DNA of 64,000 nt from CAXXOK01 sp963675655 (GTDB taxonomy: Bacteria; Bacillota; Clostridia; Christensenellales; Aristaeellaceae). The stretch covers positions 2,418,001-2,482,000 of the forward strand of contig OY776489.1 in the NCBI GenBank assembly GCA_963675655.1, read 5' to 3'. The translations under genes were made by a program, and so were the position numbers. Below are positions 23,914 to 32,356 of the stretch, one piece after another. The first letter of the stretch is position 1; the number at the start of each line of letters is the position of its first letter. The notes beneath the pieces were generated by a model. The model ran no database searches and was not told the origin of the DNA. It saw only the letters and a program-made list of their open reading frames with translations.

Positions 23914-26067
23914 TTATTCTGTTGATACCAACTGCCAGTACAGCCCGTTTAAAGCGCAAAGCGAATCATGCGTACCGCGTTCCATTACCTTGCCGTTTTT
24001 AAGTACGATAATTTCATCGCTATCCCGGATAGTGGACAAGCGGTGTGCAATCACGATTGATGTGATGCCGCGGTTTTGGATGTTCGTAACCACCTCGGCT
24101 TCTGTTTTGGCATCCAATGCGCTGGTGGCTTCGTCCATGATAATCAGCGTTGGGTCTTGGGCCAGCACCCGCGCAATTTCAAAGCGCTGCCGCTGCCCAC
24201 CGGAGAAGTCGCGTCCGCCATCCAGTATTTTATAGTCGTACCCGCCTTCACGCTTCATAATGTCTTCGTGCAGCTGCGCATCGTGCGCGGCGAGTATCAT
24301 TGCAAAATCTTCAATACTCTGATCCCACATTTTGATGTTGGCGGCAATGGTATCTTCAAAGAGTACGATGTCTTGATCCACAACAGCCAATGAACTGGTT
24401 AGCTGCTCGTGCGGAATTTGCTCTATCGGAACGCCGCCAATCAAGATTTCTCCGCTCCATGGCTTGTACAAGCCCGAAATCAGCTTGGATAACGTTGATT
24501 TGCCGCATCCGGATGGACCGACGAAAGCCACTTTTGCACCGATATCCAGTTTTAAGCTGAAGTTTTCGATCAGTGGGGGTGACAGCTTGGAGTATCCAAA
24601 AGTGACGTTGCGCATTTCTAGCGTTCCGGTTAGTTTAGAGGCGTTTAACTGGGTGGTGGACTCCAAATCATCTTCGGTTACGTCCGGTGGATAATTCATT
24701 ACGTCTTCAATGCGCTCCATGGAGGTACGCATTTCCTGTACATTTTGCCCGGCGCCAATCAACGCGTTTACCGGCGCCATCAGTGCGGTCATGAAGCCTT
24801 GAAACGCAAGCAGCATGCCTACTGTGAATTGGTTTTGGATTACCAGCATTACGCCAAGCCCCATCACGGCGACGTTGGTAAGCGATTCGATGGCGCCCGG
24901 CAGCGAACCCAAATACTGGTTAAGCTGCGCATAATGTACAGCCCCCGTGTTTACCGATGCCTGATACCCGGCCCAATGCTCAAAATACCCTTCCTCTGCG
25001 CCGGTTGCCTTGATGGTTTCGATCATTTCGATACCGGATACCAACATACCGGACAGCTTGCCTGCGTCTCGCATTTGCGTTCGTGTAATATTGATGCGTT
25101 TTTTGGATACGACCTGCGCAATGAAGATGTTGAGCACAATACATAGTAACCCGACAGCCGTAAGCAAAAGGCTGTAACGCATCATAACCACAAGGTAAAA
25201 CACCAGCAGTGCCAGATTCAACAGTGTAGGAGCTAATTGGCTGATTAACGTCATGGCGATATTCGCATTGGACGCCTGCCGCCTTGCCACGTCGCCTGCC
25301 ATCCGCTGGGAAAAGAAGGCCATGGGCAGCCGAAGCACATGCCATAAAAACGAGGCGCTGGCCGTTACGGATAGCTTGCCTGCAATTTTGAGGATATACA
25401 GCGCGCGTATACTCATGACCACGGCTTGCAGAACCACAACGGCGCACATCATTGCGATAAACGGGTAGAGCCAGTCCAAGTTTTTCCCGGTTAATAGCCG
25501 GTCGATAAACACACGGGAAAACGCGGGATAGATAACGCCCAGCAAGGAGGTAAGCACGCCCGTCAGCATTACAAATAAAAAGGGTACCATCGTCCCTTTC
25601 AGGCGTGTTTTGGCAAAGCCGATTACCGAGCGGCGGGAGCCGCCGCGTTGAAATGCAGGCGTTGGTTTTATTAATAAGCAAACGCCTGTGAAGGATTCGT
25701 TAAACTCATCCATATCCACCCGTACGGCGCCGCGCGCGGGATCGTTAAGCAGCACCTTATTGCCCCGGAAACCGTCCAGTACAACAAAGTGGTTAAAATT
25801 CCAGAACAGGATGCAGGGCAGCTGCGCCTTTTGCAGCGCTTCCACCGTGCTGTACCGGTAAGCGGTTGCCTCCATGCCGTAGGCACGGGCGGCCTTTAGT
25901 ATATTAAGCGCGTTGGATCCGTCCCGGGAGACGCCGCAATCGCTGCGCGCCTGTTCCAGTGGAACCCACTTGCCATAATAAGCTAATACCATTGCCAGCG
26001 AGGCTGCGCCGCATTCCAGCGCTTCCATCTGCATGATGACCGGCACTTTGACAGGTCTTTGCGCCAA
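23914..26067 (-). CDS. NHLM-type bacteriocin export ABC transporter with C39 peptidase domain
   Basis: A 717-residue peptidase-containing transporter. Residues 1-140 form the C39 peptidase: catalytic Cys in MEALECGAASLAMVLAYYGK, His in NHFVVLDG, Asp in LNDPARG. It cuts leaders after a double glycine and exports the core. Membrane helices follow, then an ATPase with FVGPSGCGKSTLSKLI, FSGGQRQRFEIARVL and PTLIIMDEATSALD. The GG end of the Nif11 leader (10779-11084) is a fitting substrate. The start is TTG 26067 with GGGAGGG 9 bases upstream. It is followed after 13 bases by the second ABC gene and preceded by the HlyD-like gene. Confidence 0.93.
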   Translation of the reverse strand: MAQRPVKVPVIMQMEALECGAASLAMVLAYYGKWVPLEQARSDCGVSRDGSNALNILKAARAYGMEATAYRYSTVEALQKAQLPCILFWNFNHFVVLDGFRGNKVLLNDPARGAVRVDMDEFNESFTGVCLLIKPTPAFQRGGSRRSVIGFAKTRLKGTMVPFLFVMLTGVLTSLLGVIYPAFSRVFIDRLLTGKNLDWLYPFIAMMCAVVVLQAVVMSIRALYILKIAGKLSVTASASFLWHVLRLPMAFFSQRMAGDVARRQASNANIAMTLISQLAPTLLNLALLVFYLVVMMRYSLLLTAVGLLCIVLNIFIAQVVSKKRINITRTQMRDAGKLSGMLVSGIEMIETIKATGAEEGYFEHWAGYQASVNTGAVHYAQLNQYLGSLPGAIESLTNVAVMGLGVMLVIQNQFTVGMLLAFQGFMTALMAPVNALIGAGQNVQEMRTSMERIEDVMNYPPDVTEDDLESTTQLNASKLTGTLEMRNVTFGYSKLSPPLIENFSLKLDIGAKVAFVGPSGCGKSTLSKLISGLYKPWSGEILIGGVPIEQIPHEQLTSSLAVVDQDIVLFEDTIAANIKMWDQSIEDFAMILAAHDAQLHEDIMKREGGYDYKILDGGRDFSGGQRQRFEIARVLAQDPTLIIMDEATSALDAKTEAEVVTNIQNRGITSIVIAHRLSTIRDSDEIIVLKNGKVMERGTHDSLCALNGLYWQLVSTE

Positions 26068-26080
26068 AAAACGTCCCTCC

Positions 26081-26575
26081 CTAATTCAACAGAAAATCGA
26101 TGGGGCGAACCGATTCCGTTACAATGGAAACGTCAATAAAAGCGCCATCGGCAACATCCTTGGCGCTGGTTACGGTAATGGGTACGTTCCACTGTGATAA
26201 TTCCATTACGTGCGCGGCATAATCGCCCGGAAGCTGTTCGGTGGCTTCATCATAAGAGAGAGGCGAAGTGCCTATGGCCGATATGGTTCCGGGCGTGCCG
26301 CTTACATCAACAGACATACCAATTTTGACTTTGGCGGCTTCGGTAGTGGATACATAGGATACTAACTCTCCGCCGTTTGCGATAAACAGCTTGGTAATGG
26401 TGGTGGGAATCGAGCCTGATATGCTCCATATAAAGGCGCATATCAGTAAAATACCCACCGCGCCAAGAACCATCCATACGCTCGGGTTGGTTACGTGGAT
26501 ATAATCATCCAGTTTATCGGGAGACGCCATTTTCTGTACGCTTTGTTCGCGAAAAATGGGTTGTGTTACTGCCAT
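26081..26575 (-). CDS. Short HlyD-like NHLM secretion protein
   Basis: A 164-residue membrane protein. The N-terminus IFREQSVQKMASPDKLDDYI and VTNPSVWMVLGAVGILLI is the hallmark of the HlyD-like accessory protein of NHLM export systems; one membrane helix is at about residues 35-57. A short extracytoplasmic beta region follows (VKIGMSVDVSGTPGTISAIG), but the long coiled coil and lipoyl-like halves of classic HlyD proteins are missing, so it may be a minimal adaptor suited to a Gram-positive envelope. First gene of the export operon. The ribosome site is weak (GGGGG about 9 bases upstream of ATG 26575). Confidence 0.85.
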   Translation of the reverse strand: MAVTQPIFREQSVQKMASPDKLDDYIHVTNPSVWMVLGAVGILLICAFIWSISGSIPTTITKLFIANGGELVSYVSTTEAAKVKIGMSVDVSGTPGTISAIGTSPLSYDEATEQLPGDYAAHVMELSQWNVPITVTSAKDVADGAFIDVSIVTESVRPIDFLLN

Positions 26576-26753
26576 GGGTTATACCCCCTGTGCATGCATA
26601 GCATCCGATGTTTTTCTGTTCTGTTATTGAATTGATATTGATCAAAATTTTACTGCATATATAATTCCGAATAATTTTGATGTAACCATTCATTTGGAGC
26701 CCTGATTCTATCAAAAAACATTATAAATTAAGGAATGAATACGATTTGCTATT

Positions 26754-26782
26754 ATTATAATACAGTTACTGCCATCTGACAA
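26754..26782 (-). promoter_or_regulatory. SigA-type promoter of the export operon
   Basis: On the minus strand TTGTCA (26777-26782), a 17-base spacer and TATAAT (26754-26759), close to consensus. Transcription would start near 26747 and leave a 5' leader of about 170 bases before the HlyD-like gene at 26575. In the gap 26576-27060 this promoter, the palindrome next to it and the terminator at 27002-27025 are the only signals seen. Confidence 0.75.
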
Positions 26783-26783
26783 C

Positions 26784-26795
26784 ACCTGAACAGGT
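26784..26795. promoter_or_regulatory. Palindrome just upstream of the export promoter
   Basis: ACCTGAACAGGT, a perfect 12-bp inverted repeat, lies 1 base upstream of the -35 box of the export promoter. Its place suits an activator. The MalT/LuxR-type regulator encoded next door (27061-29421) is the obvious candidate; this is inference. Confidence 0.4.
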
Positions 26796-27001
26796 TACAT
26801 TGTTCTTTTTTATAAGAGTTAAGAAGAAAATTGTGTAAGTAACGGATGCGATCCATTAAGCTGCTTCGTGATGGATGCATCAGTTGCGTGTTTTTCATAA
26901 AGGGCTAGCAAATCGGGCGATGGCAAAACATATGTCCGCTGAATTCATCATTCTCTTCTGAAAATGGTTACATGAAGCATGGACGAATATGGTTAGTACA
27001 G

Positions 27002-27025
27002 AAAATGGCAGCACAGCTGCTGCCA
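27002..27025 (-). terminator. Terminator after the LuxR-type regulator gene
   Basis: On the minus strand TGGCAGCA, loop GCTG, TGCTGCCA, then TTTT. It begins about 35 bases after the stop of the regulator gene (27061). Confidence 0.7.
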
Positions 27026-27060
27026 AATTGCCGCTTTATGGGAAAATGCATATGCGGTGA

Positions 27061-29421
27061 TTATTCAAACAGTTTTCGACTTTGCGCAATGGCTTCGGTA
27101 CGGCTGTTGACATTCAATTTGGCATATATATTCCCTGTGTGAAACTTTACAGTGCGAATAGAAATGCGCAGCGCCTGTGCAATCTCCGCGTTCTTTAGCC
27201 CTTGAATCAGCAGATGGAGCACTTGCTTCTCGGTTTGGGTAAGAGCCTGAATTGGCAGACTTGGCTGCTGCAAGTAAACTGGATAAAGCTGCGCATATCG
27301 CGCTACTTCGCGTATCAGCATCTGCCGGTAATGGTTTGCGGGTTCCGTTTCAATCGCGTTCAGCAGGGGGAGCAACGCAGCGCCTTCCTCCGCGGGCAGG
27401 CGGAGGAAACCAAAACGTTCCATGCTTGTAAGCGCCTGTTCAAGCGGCACATTCCAGCCATCCTGCTCCATGCGGTATTGCACGATAGCCAGCAGCATTT
27501 GTGCCTCCATTAGGCAATAATACTGCTCGCTCCTTTCAAAATATGGAATCATCCGCATGAGCAGCGTGATGGCTTCCAACGTTTCGTCTCTTAGAATGTA
27601 ACACCTTGCCTTTACCATGTACTGGTATCGGTTCAGTAACTGGTATTGCTCAATTTCATCCGGGGCCGACTCCTGCATCCAGCGGTTGATCTCCGCTGTT
27701 TTTCCCTCCAGCAGGAAAATCCGAACCTGGAAAGCCTGTATGTTGGATAGCAGCCGGGTATTCCCTTCTGCTTGTGCTTTTTTATATACATAGTCAATGT
27801 TTTTTTGCGCGGTATGTAGATCGCCCTGCATTACGGCGAGGCGCGCAATTGTAGCGGAAGCGGCAAAATACACATCCAGCGTACCGGATTGCTCGGTTTG
27901 GTTTAAAGCGGAGGTGGCGTGCAGCATTACGCCGGTTATGCTTTTCAGCGTACAGCGCTCCAGCTTGCTTTCCGCAAGCCCGGCGTCTGCAACCCCGATA
28001 CCGGCTTTACCGAGTAGCAGTTCTATCGGTTTTTTTAACATATAGTATAACGGTTCTTCCCGTCGGCTCCAATTACAAAAATCCTTCGCACCGTGCATCA
28101 GGCTGGGTAAGCCACTGGTCGGGCTGATACACTGCAGGCACTGGTCTTCGCCCTGCAATAGCTTTGTAATATCCAAAATGGTTTGCGCCATGCGTTTGCT
28201 GCCTCTGTGCGGCAGGGTAATACGCAGATAAGCCAGACGCTCTGCTGCTGTTTTCCGCTCGGTATCGCTACGGCTCTTACAGCGGCTGTATTCCTCCAGT
28301 TGGTTATACCAATATTCGCTCTCCTGTACCTGCAGGCTCATGGAATAAATCATACTAATGGAACACATGAGCTCCGGAGATTGCTCGATCAACGCCGCAG
28401 GTAGGGCAAGGTAGTATTCTTTCAATTCAAAATAGTAGGTTGTATACGGCGGCCGCCGCGTATGGCGGATGAGGAGTTCCACAAGTTTATCCCAATCGTT
28501 TACCTGCTGATAGCAATGTAGCGCCTGGGGGATGTTATCGCACGATTCATAGTAAAAACCTGCTTTGCGCCAGATGCCGGCAACCCAAGAATCCGGGCAC
28601 TTTCTTTTTTGATAATGTAATAAAAAACGTTGGAAAAGAAAAGGAATAGAGTAGCATTCCGGCGCGGCAGGCACGATGCATTTACCGCGATGCGTAATCT
28701 CCTCCAATACCTGAATGATGCTGCTATCATTGCTGATCATCACCGCCATACGCAGTGTGAACGTAGAAAACTGGGCGATTTGCAATAGAAAGCTTTGCGC
28801 TTGCGGTGCAAACCGGGCAAAGACAGCTTGCTCTAAATAATCATATACCGCTTGCGTCGCTTTTTGAGCGGTGAACTGCGTGCACGGCGCGCCGCTTTGG
28901 AGCAACTCCGCAAGACAATCGATGGCAACCGGATACCCCTTGCCTTCTTTGATCAGAAAGGAGGAGTTTTCGACCGAATAGGGGATATCGGTCTGCGCCA
29001 GATAAGAATCGATCACATCGCGGTTGATTAAGAAGGCAGCCTGATCCAGCACGACGAGTTGGCCCGATAATTTGAGCGGGCAAAGCAAAGAGGGCAGGGC
29101 TGCCCTGCTGATGAGTATATACTTCTTATTGGATACTTCCGCTAATAGGGGCAATAGGTTTGTTTGCAGTTCATCGTCCGTTATATCCTGCAAATCGTCG
29201 ATCACAAACAGGGCGGCTTTTTTGACGCCGTCTGTGTAAGTGAGCGTTTCTTTTGCCGTCATATACCGTGTGTTTGCCTGCTTGCGAGCCCAATCCATCA
29301 GTGCGATGGTTTTTCCCCAACCGGCATGCGCGCTGATATAAATGATTTTCCGGCTCTGTATACTTTGATTCAGTGTTTGATATAAAGAGCTGCGATCAAA
29401 CAGCATTTTGCAAAATTCCAT
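27061..29421 (-). CDS. MalT/LuxR-type large transcriptional activator
   Basis: A 786-residue regulator. The N-terminus has an NTPase domain: Walker A YISAHAGWGKTIALMDWA and Walker B ALFVIDDLQDITDDEL, as in STAND-type MalT proteins. A long helical TPR-like middle follows (about residues 270-690). The C-terminus is a LuxR helix-turn-helix with LTQTEKQVLHLLIQGLKNAE at its start. The start is ATG 29421, behind GGAGG with 5 spacer bases; a longer frame to 29520 has no ribosome site and is membrane-like by chance. It points toward the export operon and probably controls the RiPP cluster. The inducer is unknown. Confidence 0.88.
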   Translation of the reverse strand: MEFCKMLFDRSSLYQTLNQSIQSRKIIYISAHAGWGKTIALMDWARKQANTRYMTAKETLTYTDGVKKAALFVIDDLQDITDDELQTNLLPLLAEVSNKKYILISRAALPSLLCPLKLSGQLVVLDQAAFLINRDVIDSYLAQTDIPYSVENSSFLIKEGKGYPVAIDCLAELLQSGAPCTQFTAQKATQAVYDYLEQAVFARFAPQAQSFLLQIAQFSTFTLRMAVMISNDSSIIQVLEEITHRGKCIVPAAPECYSIPFLFQRFLLHYQKRKCPDSWVAGIWRKAGFYYESCDNIPQALHCYQQVNDWDKLVELLIRHTRRPPYTTYYFELKEYYLALPAALIEQSPELMCSISMIYSMSLQVQESEYWYNQLEEYSRCKSRSDTERKTAAERLAYLRITLPHRGSKRMAQTILDITKLLQGEDQCLQCISPTSGLPSLMHGAKDFCNWSRREEPLYYMLKKPIELLLGKAGIGVADAGLAESKLERCTLKSITGVMLHATSALNQTEQSGTLDVYFAASATIARLAVMQGDLHTAQKNIDYVYKKAQAEGNTRLLSNIQAFQVRIFLLEGKTAEINRWMQESAPDEIEQYQLLNRYQYMVKARCYILRDETLEAITLLMRMIPYFERSEQYYCLMEAQMLLAIVQYRMEQDGWNVPLEQALTSMERFGFLRLPAEEGAALLPLLNAIETEPANHYRQMLIREVARYAQLYPVYLQQPSLPIQALTQTEKQVLHLLIQGLKNAEIAQALRISIRTVKFHTGNIYAKLNVNSRTEAIAQSRKLFE

Positions 29422-29518
29422 AACTACCTCCGATAGGCACCCCAACAGAATAATGCAAAATGTCTTTATTCGCAAGAGCAAACGTTTGAATAGCAAAATT
29501 TTTAACAAACATATATAC

Positions 29519-29546
29519 AAAAAAGCCTGTGCGTTTCCGCACAGGC
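29519..29546 (-). terminator. Strong rho-independent terminator
   Basis: On the minus strand GCCTGTGCG, loop GAAA, CGCACAGGC, then TTTTTT. It ends transcripts coming from the secreted-protein gene (stop 29705) about 100 bases before the regulator start. Confidence 0.9.
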
Positions 29547-29547
29547 G

Positions 29548-29670
29548 TCCAGCCTTGCCCTAAAGTCCAATCTGCGTTGTCAGCTTCGGGATGGCAAGGG
29601 GCATCACTTATGGATTCGTAAGCTTAGCCCCTTGCCACCCTTGCTTGCTGGCATCTCAGGCTTTTTTGAA
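29548..29670 (-). ncRNA. Candidate structured RNA / structured 3' UTR
   Basis: Between the secreted-protein stop and its terminator there is a perfect 11-bp inverted repeat (TGGCAAGGGGC 29592-29602 with GCCCCTTGCCA 29627-29637, loop 24 bases with a small inner CTTA/TAAG pair). Outside it, AAAAAAGCCTG (minus strand, near 29658-29668) can pair with CAGGCTTTTTT of the terminator. The layers of pairing suggest a folded RNA, either the 3' end of the mRNA or a separate small RNA. No known family was recognised. Confidence 0.35.
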
Positions 29671-29704
29671 CAGGCTGACTACATTCTTGTAAGATAGCGC
29701 TTGA

Positions 29705-30265
29705 TTATTCCGCCATAGCAGTATCGATAGGGGACAGCGAAGAGACAATCGACTGGCCGATGGCCTTATACGCTTCATCCGAGGCGGGCGTGAAGGAGAA
29801 TACATATATAGCGCCGTTGCCGTCTAAAAAGGCCATGCCGGTTACATCCTGTGCGGTAATGTCGTAGCCGACGACGCTGATGCCGTTGATGACCACCTGC
29901 GTTACACCGTCATAACCGGCGGCTGTCAGCTGTTCGGCCAACTCTTCATTGGAGGATACGCCGCTTTCATCCGAATAGCTTACCGTCATGGCATATGCAC
30001 CGTCCGCAGACGTTGCAGCATAATAGGTGCCGGAAGCCAGCATTTCGTCGGTAACATCGGCGTCGATCCAATCGCTGGGGAGGTAGACCATAAAGCCGTC
30101 ATCGTCAAAGGTCAGCCAATCGCCTTCAAAAGCTGCGGCGCTCTCATCAAAGGTGATTTGCGGGATAGACGCATCGGTAGCATCCGAAGCATCGGTGGTT
30201 TCTGCGTAAGCGTTCGCGCAAAAAAGCATAAGCAGGGCCAGTAAAATCGCAATTGTCCGTTTCAT
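29705..30265 (-). CDS. Small secreted protein of unknown function
   Basis: A 186-residue protein with a clear signal peptide (KRTIAILLALLMLFCANAYA, cut after AYA near residue 21). The acidic mature part (many Asp, Ser, Ala) contains FDDDGFMVYLPSDW and GISVVGYDITAQDVTGMAFL, a pattern seen in small secreted lipoprotein-like or LpqN-like domains, but no family is named. It has its own promoter (30417-30445) and a structured 5' leader, and ends before a strong terminator, so it is a single-gene transcript. The role in the cell is unknown. Confidence 0.8.
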   Translation of the reverse strand: MKRTIAILLALLMLFCANAYAETTDASDATDASIPQITFDESAAAFEGDWLTFDDDGFMVYLPSDWIDADVTDEMLASGTYYAATSADGAYAMTVSYSDESGVSSNEELAEQLTAAGYDGVTQVVINGISVVGYDITAQDVTGMAFLDGNGAIYVFSFTPASDEAYKAIGQSIVSSLSPIDTAMAE

Positions 30266-30301
30266 CGTTTGTATACTCCCTTTATTCCTTTTAGATTACA
30301 A

Positions 30302-30406
30302 ATGACATTCACTGGACGGATGGGCTTGCATGTCGGTCTATGCAAGGCATGCTGTCCGAAGAAACACGGTTTCCATCCTCTGCGCCGTGTAAGCGGCGAA
30401 TGTCAT
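30302..30406 (-). promoter_or_regulatory. Structured 5' leader RNA, possible riboswitch or ncRNA element
   Basis: Four nested pairings lie in the 5' UTR of the secreted-protein gene: closing stem 30302-30310 with 30398-30406 (9 bp, ATGACATTC/GAATGTCAT), stem 30318-30323 with 30373-30378 (GGATGG/CCATCC), hairpin 30325-30330/30341-30346 (CTTGCA/TGCAAG) and hairpin 30384-30387/30394-30397. The predicted transcription start (about 30410) falls 4 bases before the closing stem, so the RNA would begin with the element. It does not match a riboswitch class I can recall. Confidence 0.5.
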
Positions 30407-30416
30407 CTGCTGGCGT

Positions 30417-30445
30417 ATTATACTATGCTGCCCCGCGCCTGTCAC
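30417..30445 (-). promoter_or_regulatory. Promoter of the secreted-protein gene
   Basis: On the minus strand GTGACA (30440-30445), 17 bases, TATAAT (30417-30422). The start is near 30410, giving a leader of about 145 bases. The gap 30266-30706 holds this promoter, the structured leader and the terminator at 30656-30681; nothing else was seen in 30446-30655. Confidence 0.75.
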
Positions 30446-30655
30446 CGTACTAAAGTACAGTTTTGCTGTTTTTTAAAAAGAAAAATCCACAATTTCTTTA
30501 AGAATTAAAGAGTATGGTAGTAAAGGGAGATGTTCTACCCCATGCAAGTTGATGAGGGGTCAATAAGCGCAAGCAGATTCTTTGGCTGGTACGTGGATAT
30601 AAATAGGGGTTGCCGTAAGCTTTGTACCTCTCTATAAAACCAACCACGGAATAAT

Positions 30656-30681
30656 TAAAAAATCCCCCGCCAAAGCGGGGG
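30656..30681 (-). terminator. Terminator after the glycerol-3-phosphate operon
   Basis: On the minus strand CCCCCGC, loop TTTG, GCGGGGG, then ATTTTTT. It lies about 26 bases past the stop of the DUF1667 gene (30707). Confidence 0.9.
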
Positions 30682-30706
30682 AATCGCATCTATGGGGTTT
30701 GGTTAG

Positions 30707-31072
30707 TCAAGGTTTTTCGGCTGGAACACTGCGAGTGGCGATGATGTTGACGCCGGTTCCGCACACATTATGGACAATTACATCTCCCGCGTGAACGGGT
30801 GCTTTCACTTCCATTGGCTTGAGCGATAGCATACATTCTTTGATTTGTCCCTTGGGAATGGGAGCATCCGTTTTAACAGGCAGCTGATGAATATGTGCGT
30901 TTGCCAGCCGGACGGTACTGGTTACTGTGCGGGTGGGGTGGGTCAGCTCCGTTTGCGCATATTGGAGGCCGCGTTTGCACGTATAGCCTTCGATATGCAG
31001 TTCTCCCTGTGCGTCCGTCGATACCGTGAGCTGGCAACCGAGCGGGCAATTGATACATGTGAGCGTAGACAT
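30707..31072 (-). CDS. DUF1667-domain protein of glycerol-3-phosphate oxidation operon
   Basis: A 121-residue protein with the N-terminal Cys cluster CINCPLGC and further Cys at YTCKRG, typical of DUF1667 proteins that probably bind an Fe-S cluster. The family regularly follows two FAD-dependent oxidoreductases in anaerobic glycerol-3-phosphate operons of Bacillota and spirochaetes, as here. It is thought to be an electron-transfer subunit, though no function is proven. It starts 6 bases after the upstream oxidoreductase gene and is followed by a strong terminator. Confidence 0.88.
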   Translation of the reverse strand: MSTLTCINCPLGCQLTVSTDAQGELHIEGYTCKRGLQYAQTELTHPTRTVTSTVRLANAHIHQLPVKTDAPIPKGQIKECMLSLKPMEVKAPVHAGDVIVHNVCGTGVNIIATRSVPAEKP

Positions 31073-31078
31073 AAACGG

Positions 31079-32338
31079 TTAAGCCTCCTCTACAGAAATC
31101 GTGATGGACGAAACGGAAGCATGCTTTGCAAACATCGCTTTCGTAAGCGTTACGGATTCCATTTCGCCGGGTGTTAGGATACGTACTTTGCGGGAGGATT
31201 CCAGCTGCTCATCAAAATAAACGCATATCCGGTGATCGCGGTATACCTGGCCGACACGGAAGCGTATGGTTAGCGTATCATCCATATGCAGCGGGTCCAC
31301 AAAAGACGGTACGGTATAGCGTACGCCGTTTTTAGGGATGATCGGAATATTGCGGCGCGCTTCCGCTTGCTTCCGCTGTATATACCGCGCTGCATTGCGG
31401 CCGGCAAGCGTGCTTTCTTCGGAAACAAAATCCACAAGATCATGCACATGCAGTACATTGCCGCAGGCGAAGATGCCCTCCGTGCTGGTTTCCAACTGTT
31501 CGTTTACCACAGCGCCTCCCGTAATGGGGGAGAGCTGAACGTCGGCAGATTTGGACAATTCATTTTCCGGCAGCAACCCCACGGAAAGCAGCAACGTATC
31601 GCAGGGAATGTACTGCTCGGTTCCGGGAATGGGCTGGCGGTTTGCATCCACCTGCGAAATCTTGACCCCTTCCAGCCTGCGCTTGCCGACGATTTCGGTA
31701 ACAGTATGGCTCAACAACAGGGGGATACCATAATCGTCCAGACATTGCACAATGTTGCGCTTTAAGCCTGTGGAAAACGGCATCAATTCCACGACCGCAT
31801 TTACATGTGCGCCTTCCAGCGTCATGCGTCGCGCCATAATCAGGCCGATGTCGCCCGAACCGAGCACCACAACTTCTTTTCCGGGAAGATAGCCGTTCAG
31901 GTTTACATACCGCTGCGCCGTACCGGCGGTAAAAATGCCCGTGGGGCGGCTGCCTGGTATATTCAGCGCGCCGCGCGGACGTTCCCGGCAACCCATGGCC
32001 AGAATCACCGCTTTTGCCTGCACGTGCAAAACGCCTTGCTCGTTTACCGCCGTTATTTCCCGCTGTGGTGAAATGGTAAGCACCATGGTGTTGAGCTGTA
32101 TAGTGATACCCAGTTCTTCCACCTGGCGAATAAAACGTTCGGCATATTCGGGGCCTGTTAGCTCTTCTTTGAAGGTGTGCAGGCCAAACCCGTTATGGAT
32201 GCATTGGTTGAGAATGCCGCCGGGCACACTGTCACGTTCAAAAATCATGATGTCCCGGACGCCTTCCTGATAAGCGCCCAGCGCAGCAGCCAGCCCAGCC
32301 GGACCGCCGCCGATAATGGCTAAATCTATCGTTTGCAT
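31079..32338 (-). CDS. NAD(P)/FAD-dependent oxidoreductase, glycerol-3-phosphate operon
   Basis: A 419-residue flavoprotein. The FAD-binding site is LAIIGGGPAGLAAALGAYQE, with a second nucleotide site VVVLGSGDIGLIMARRMTLE. GVFACGN-like EGIFACGNVLHVHDLV is the family FAD end motif. It resembles the pyridine nucleotide-disulfide type subunit found with GlpA-like proteins and DUF1667. ATG 32338 is preferred, 9 bases behind AGGAG, over ATG 32347 which touches the ribosome site. Likely a partner in moving electrons from glycerol-3-phosphate to NAD or another carrier. Confidence 0.9.
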   Translation of the reverse strand: MQTIDLAIIGGGPAGLAAALGAYQEGVRDIMIFERDSVPGGILNQCIHNGFGLHTFKEELTGPEYAERFIRQVEELGITIQLNTMVLTISPQREITAVNEQGVLHVQAKAVILAMGCRERPRGALNIPGSRPTGIFTAGTAQRYVNLNGYLPGKEVVVLGSGDIGLIMARRMTLEGAHVNAVVELMPFSTGLKRNIVQCLDDYGIPLLLSHTVTEIVGKRRLEGVKISQVDANRQPIPGTEQYIPCDTLLLSVGLLPENELSKSADVQLSPITGGAVVNEQLETSTEGIFACGNVLHVHDLVDFVSEESTLAGRNAARYIQRKQAEARRNIPIIPKNGVRYTVPSFVDPLHMDDTLTIRFRVGQVYRDHRICVYFDEQLESSRKVRILTPGEMESVTLTKAMFAKHASVSSITISVEEA

Positions 32339-32356
32339 GGTTCGCATCTCCTGTCT

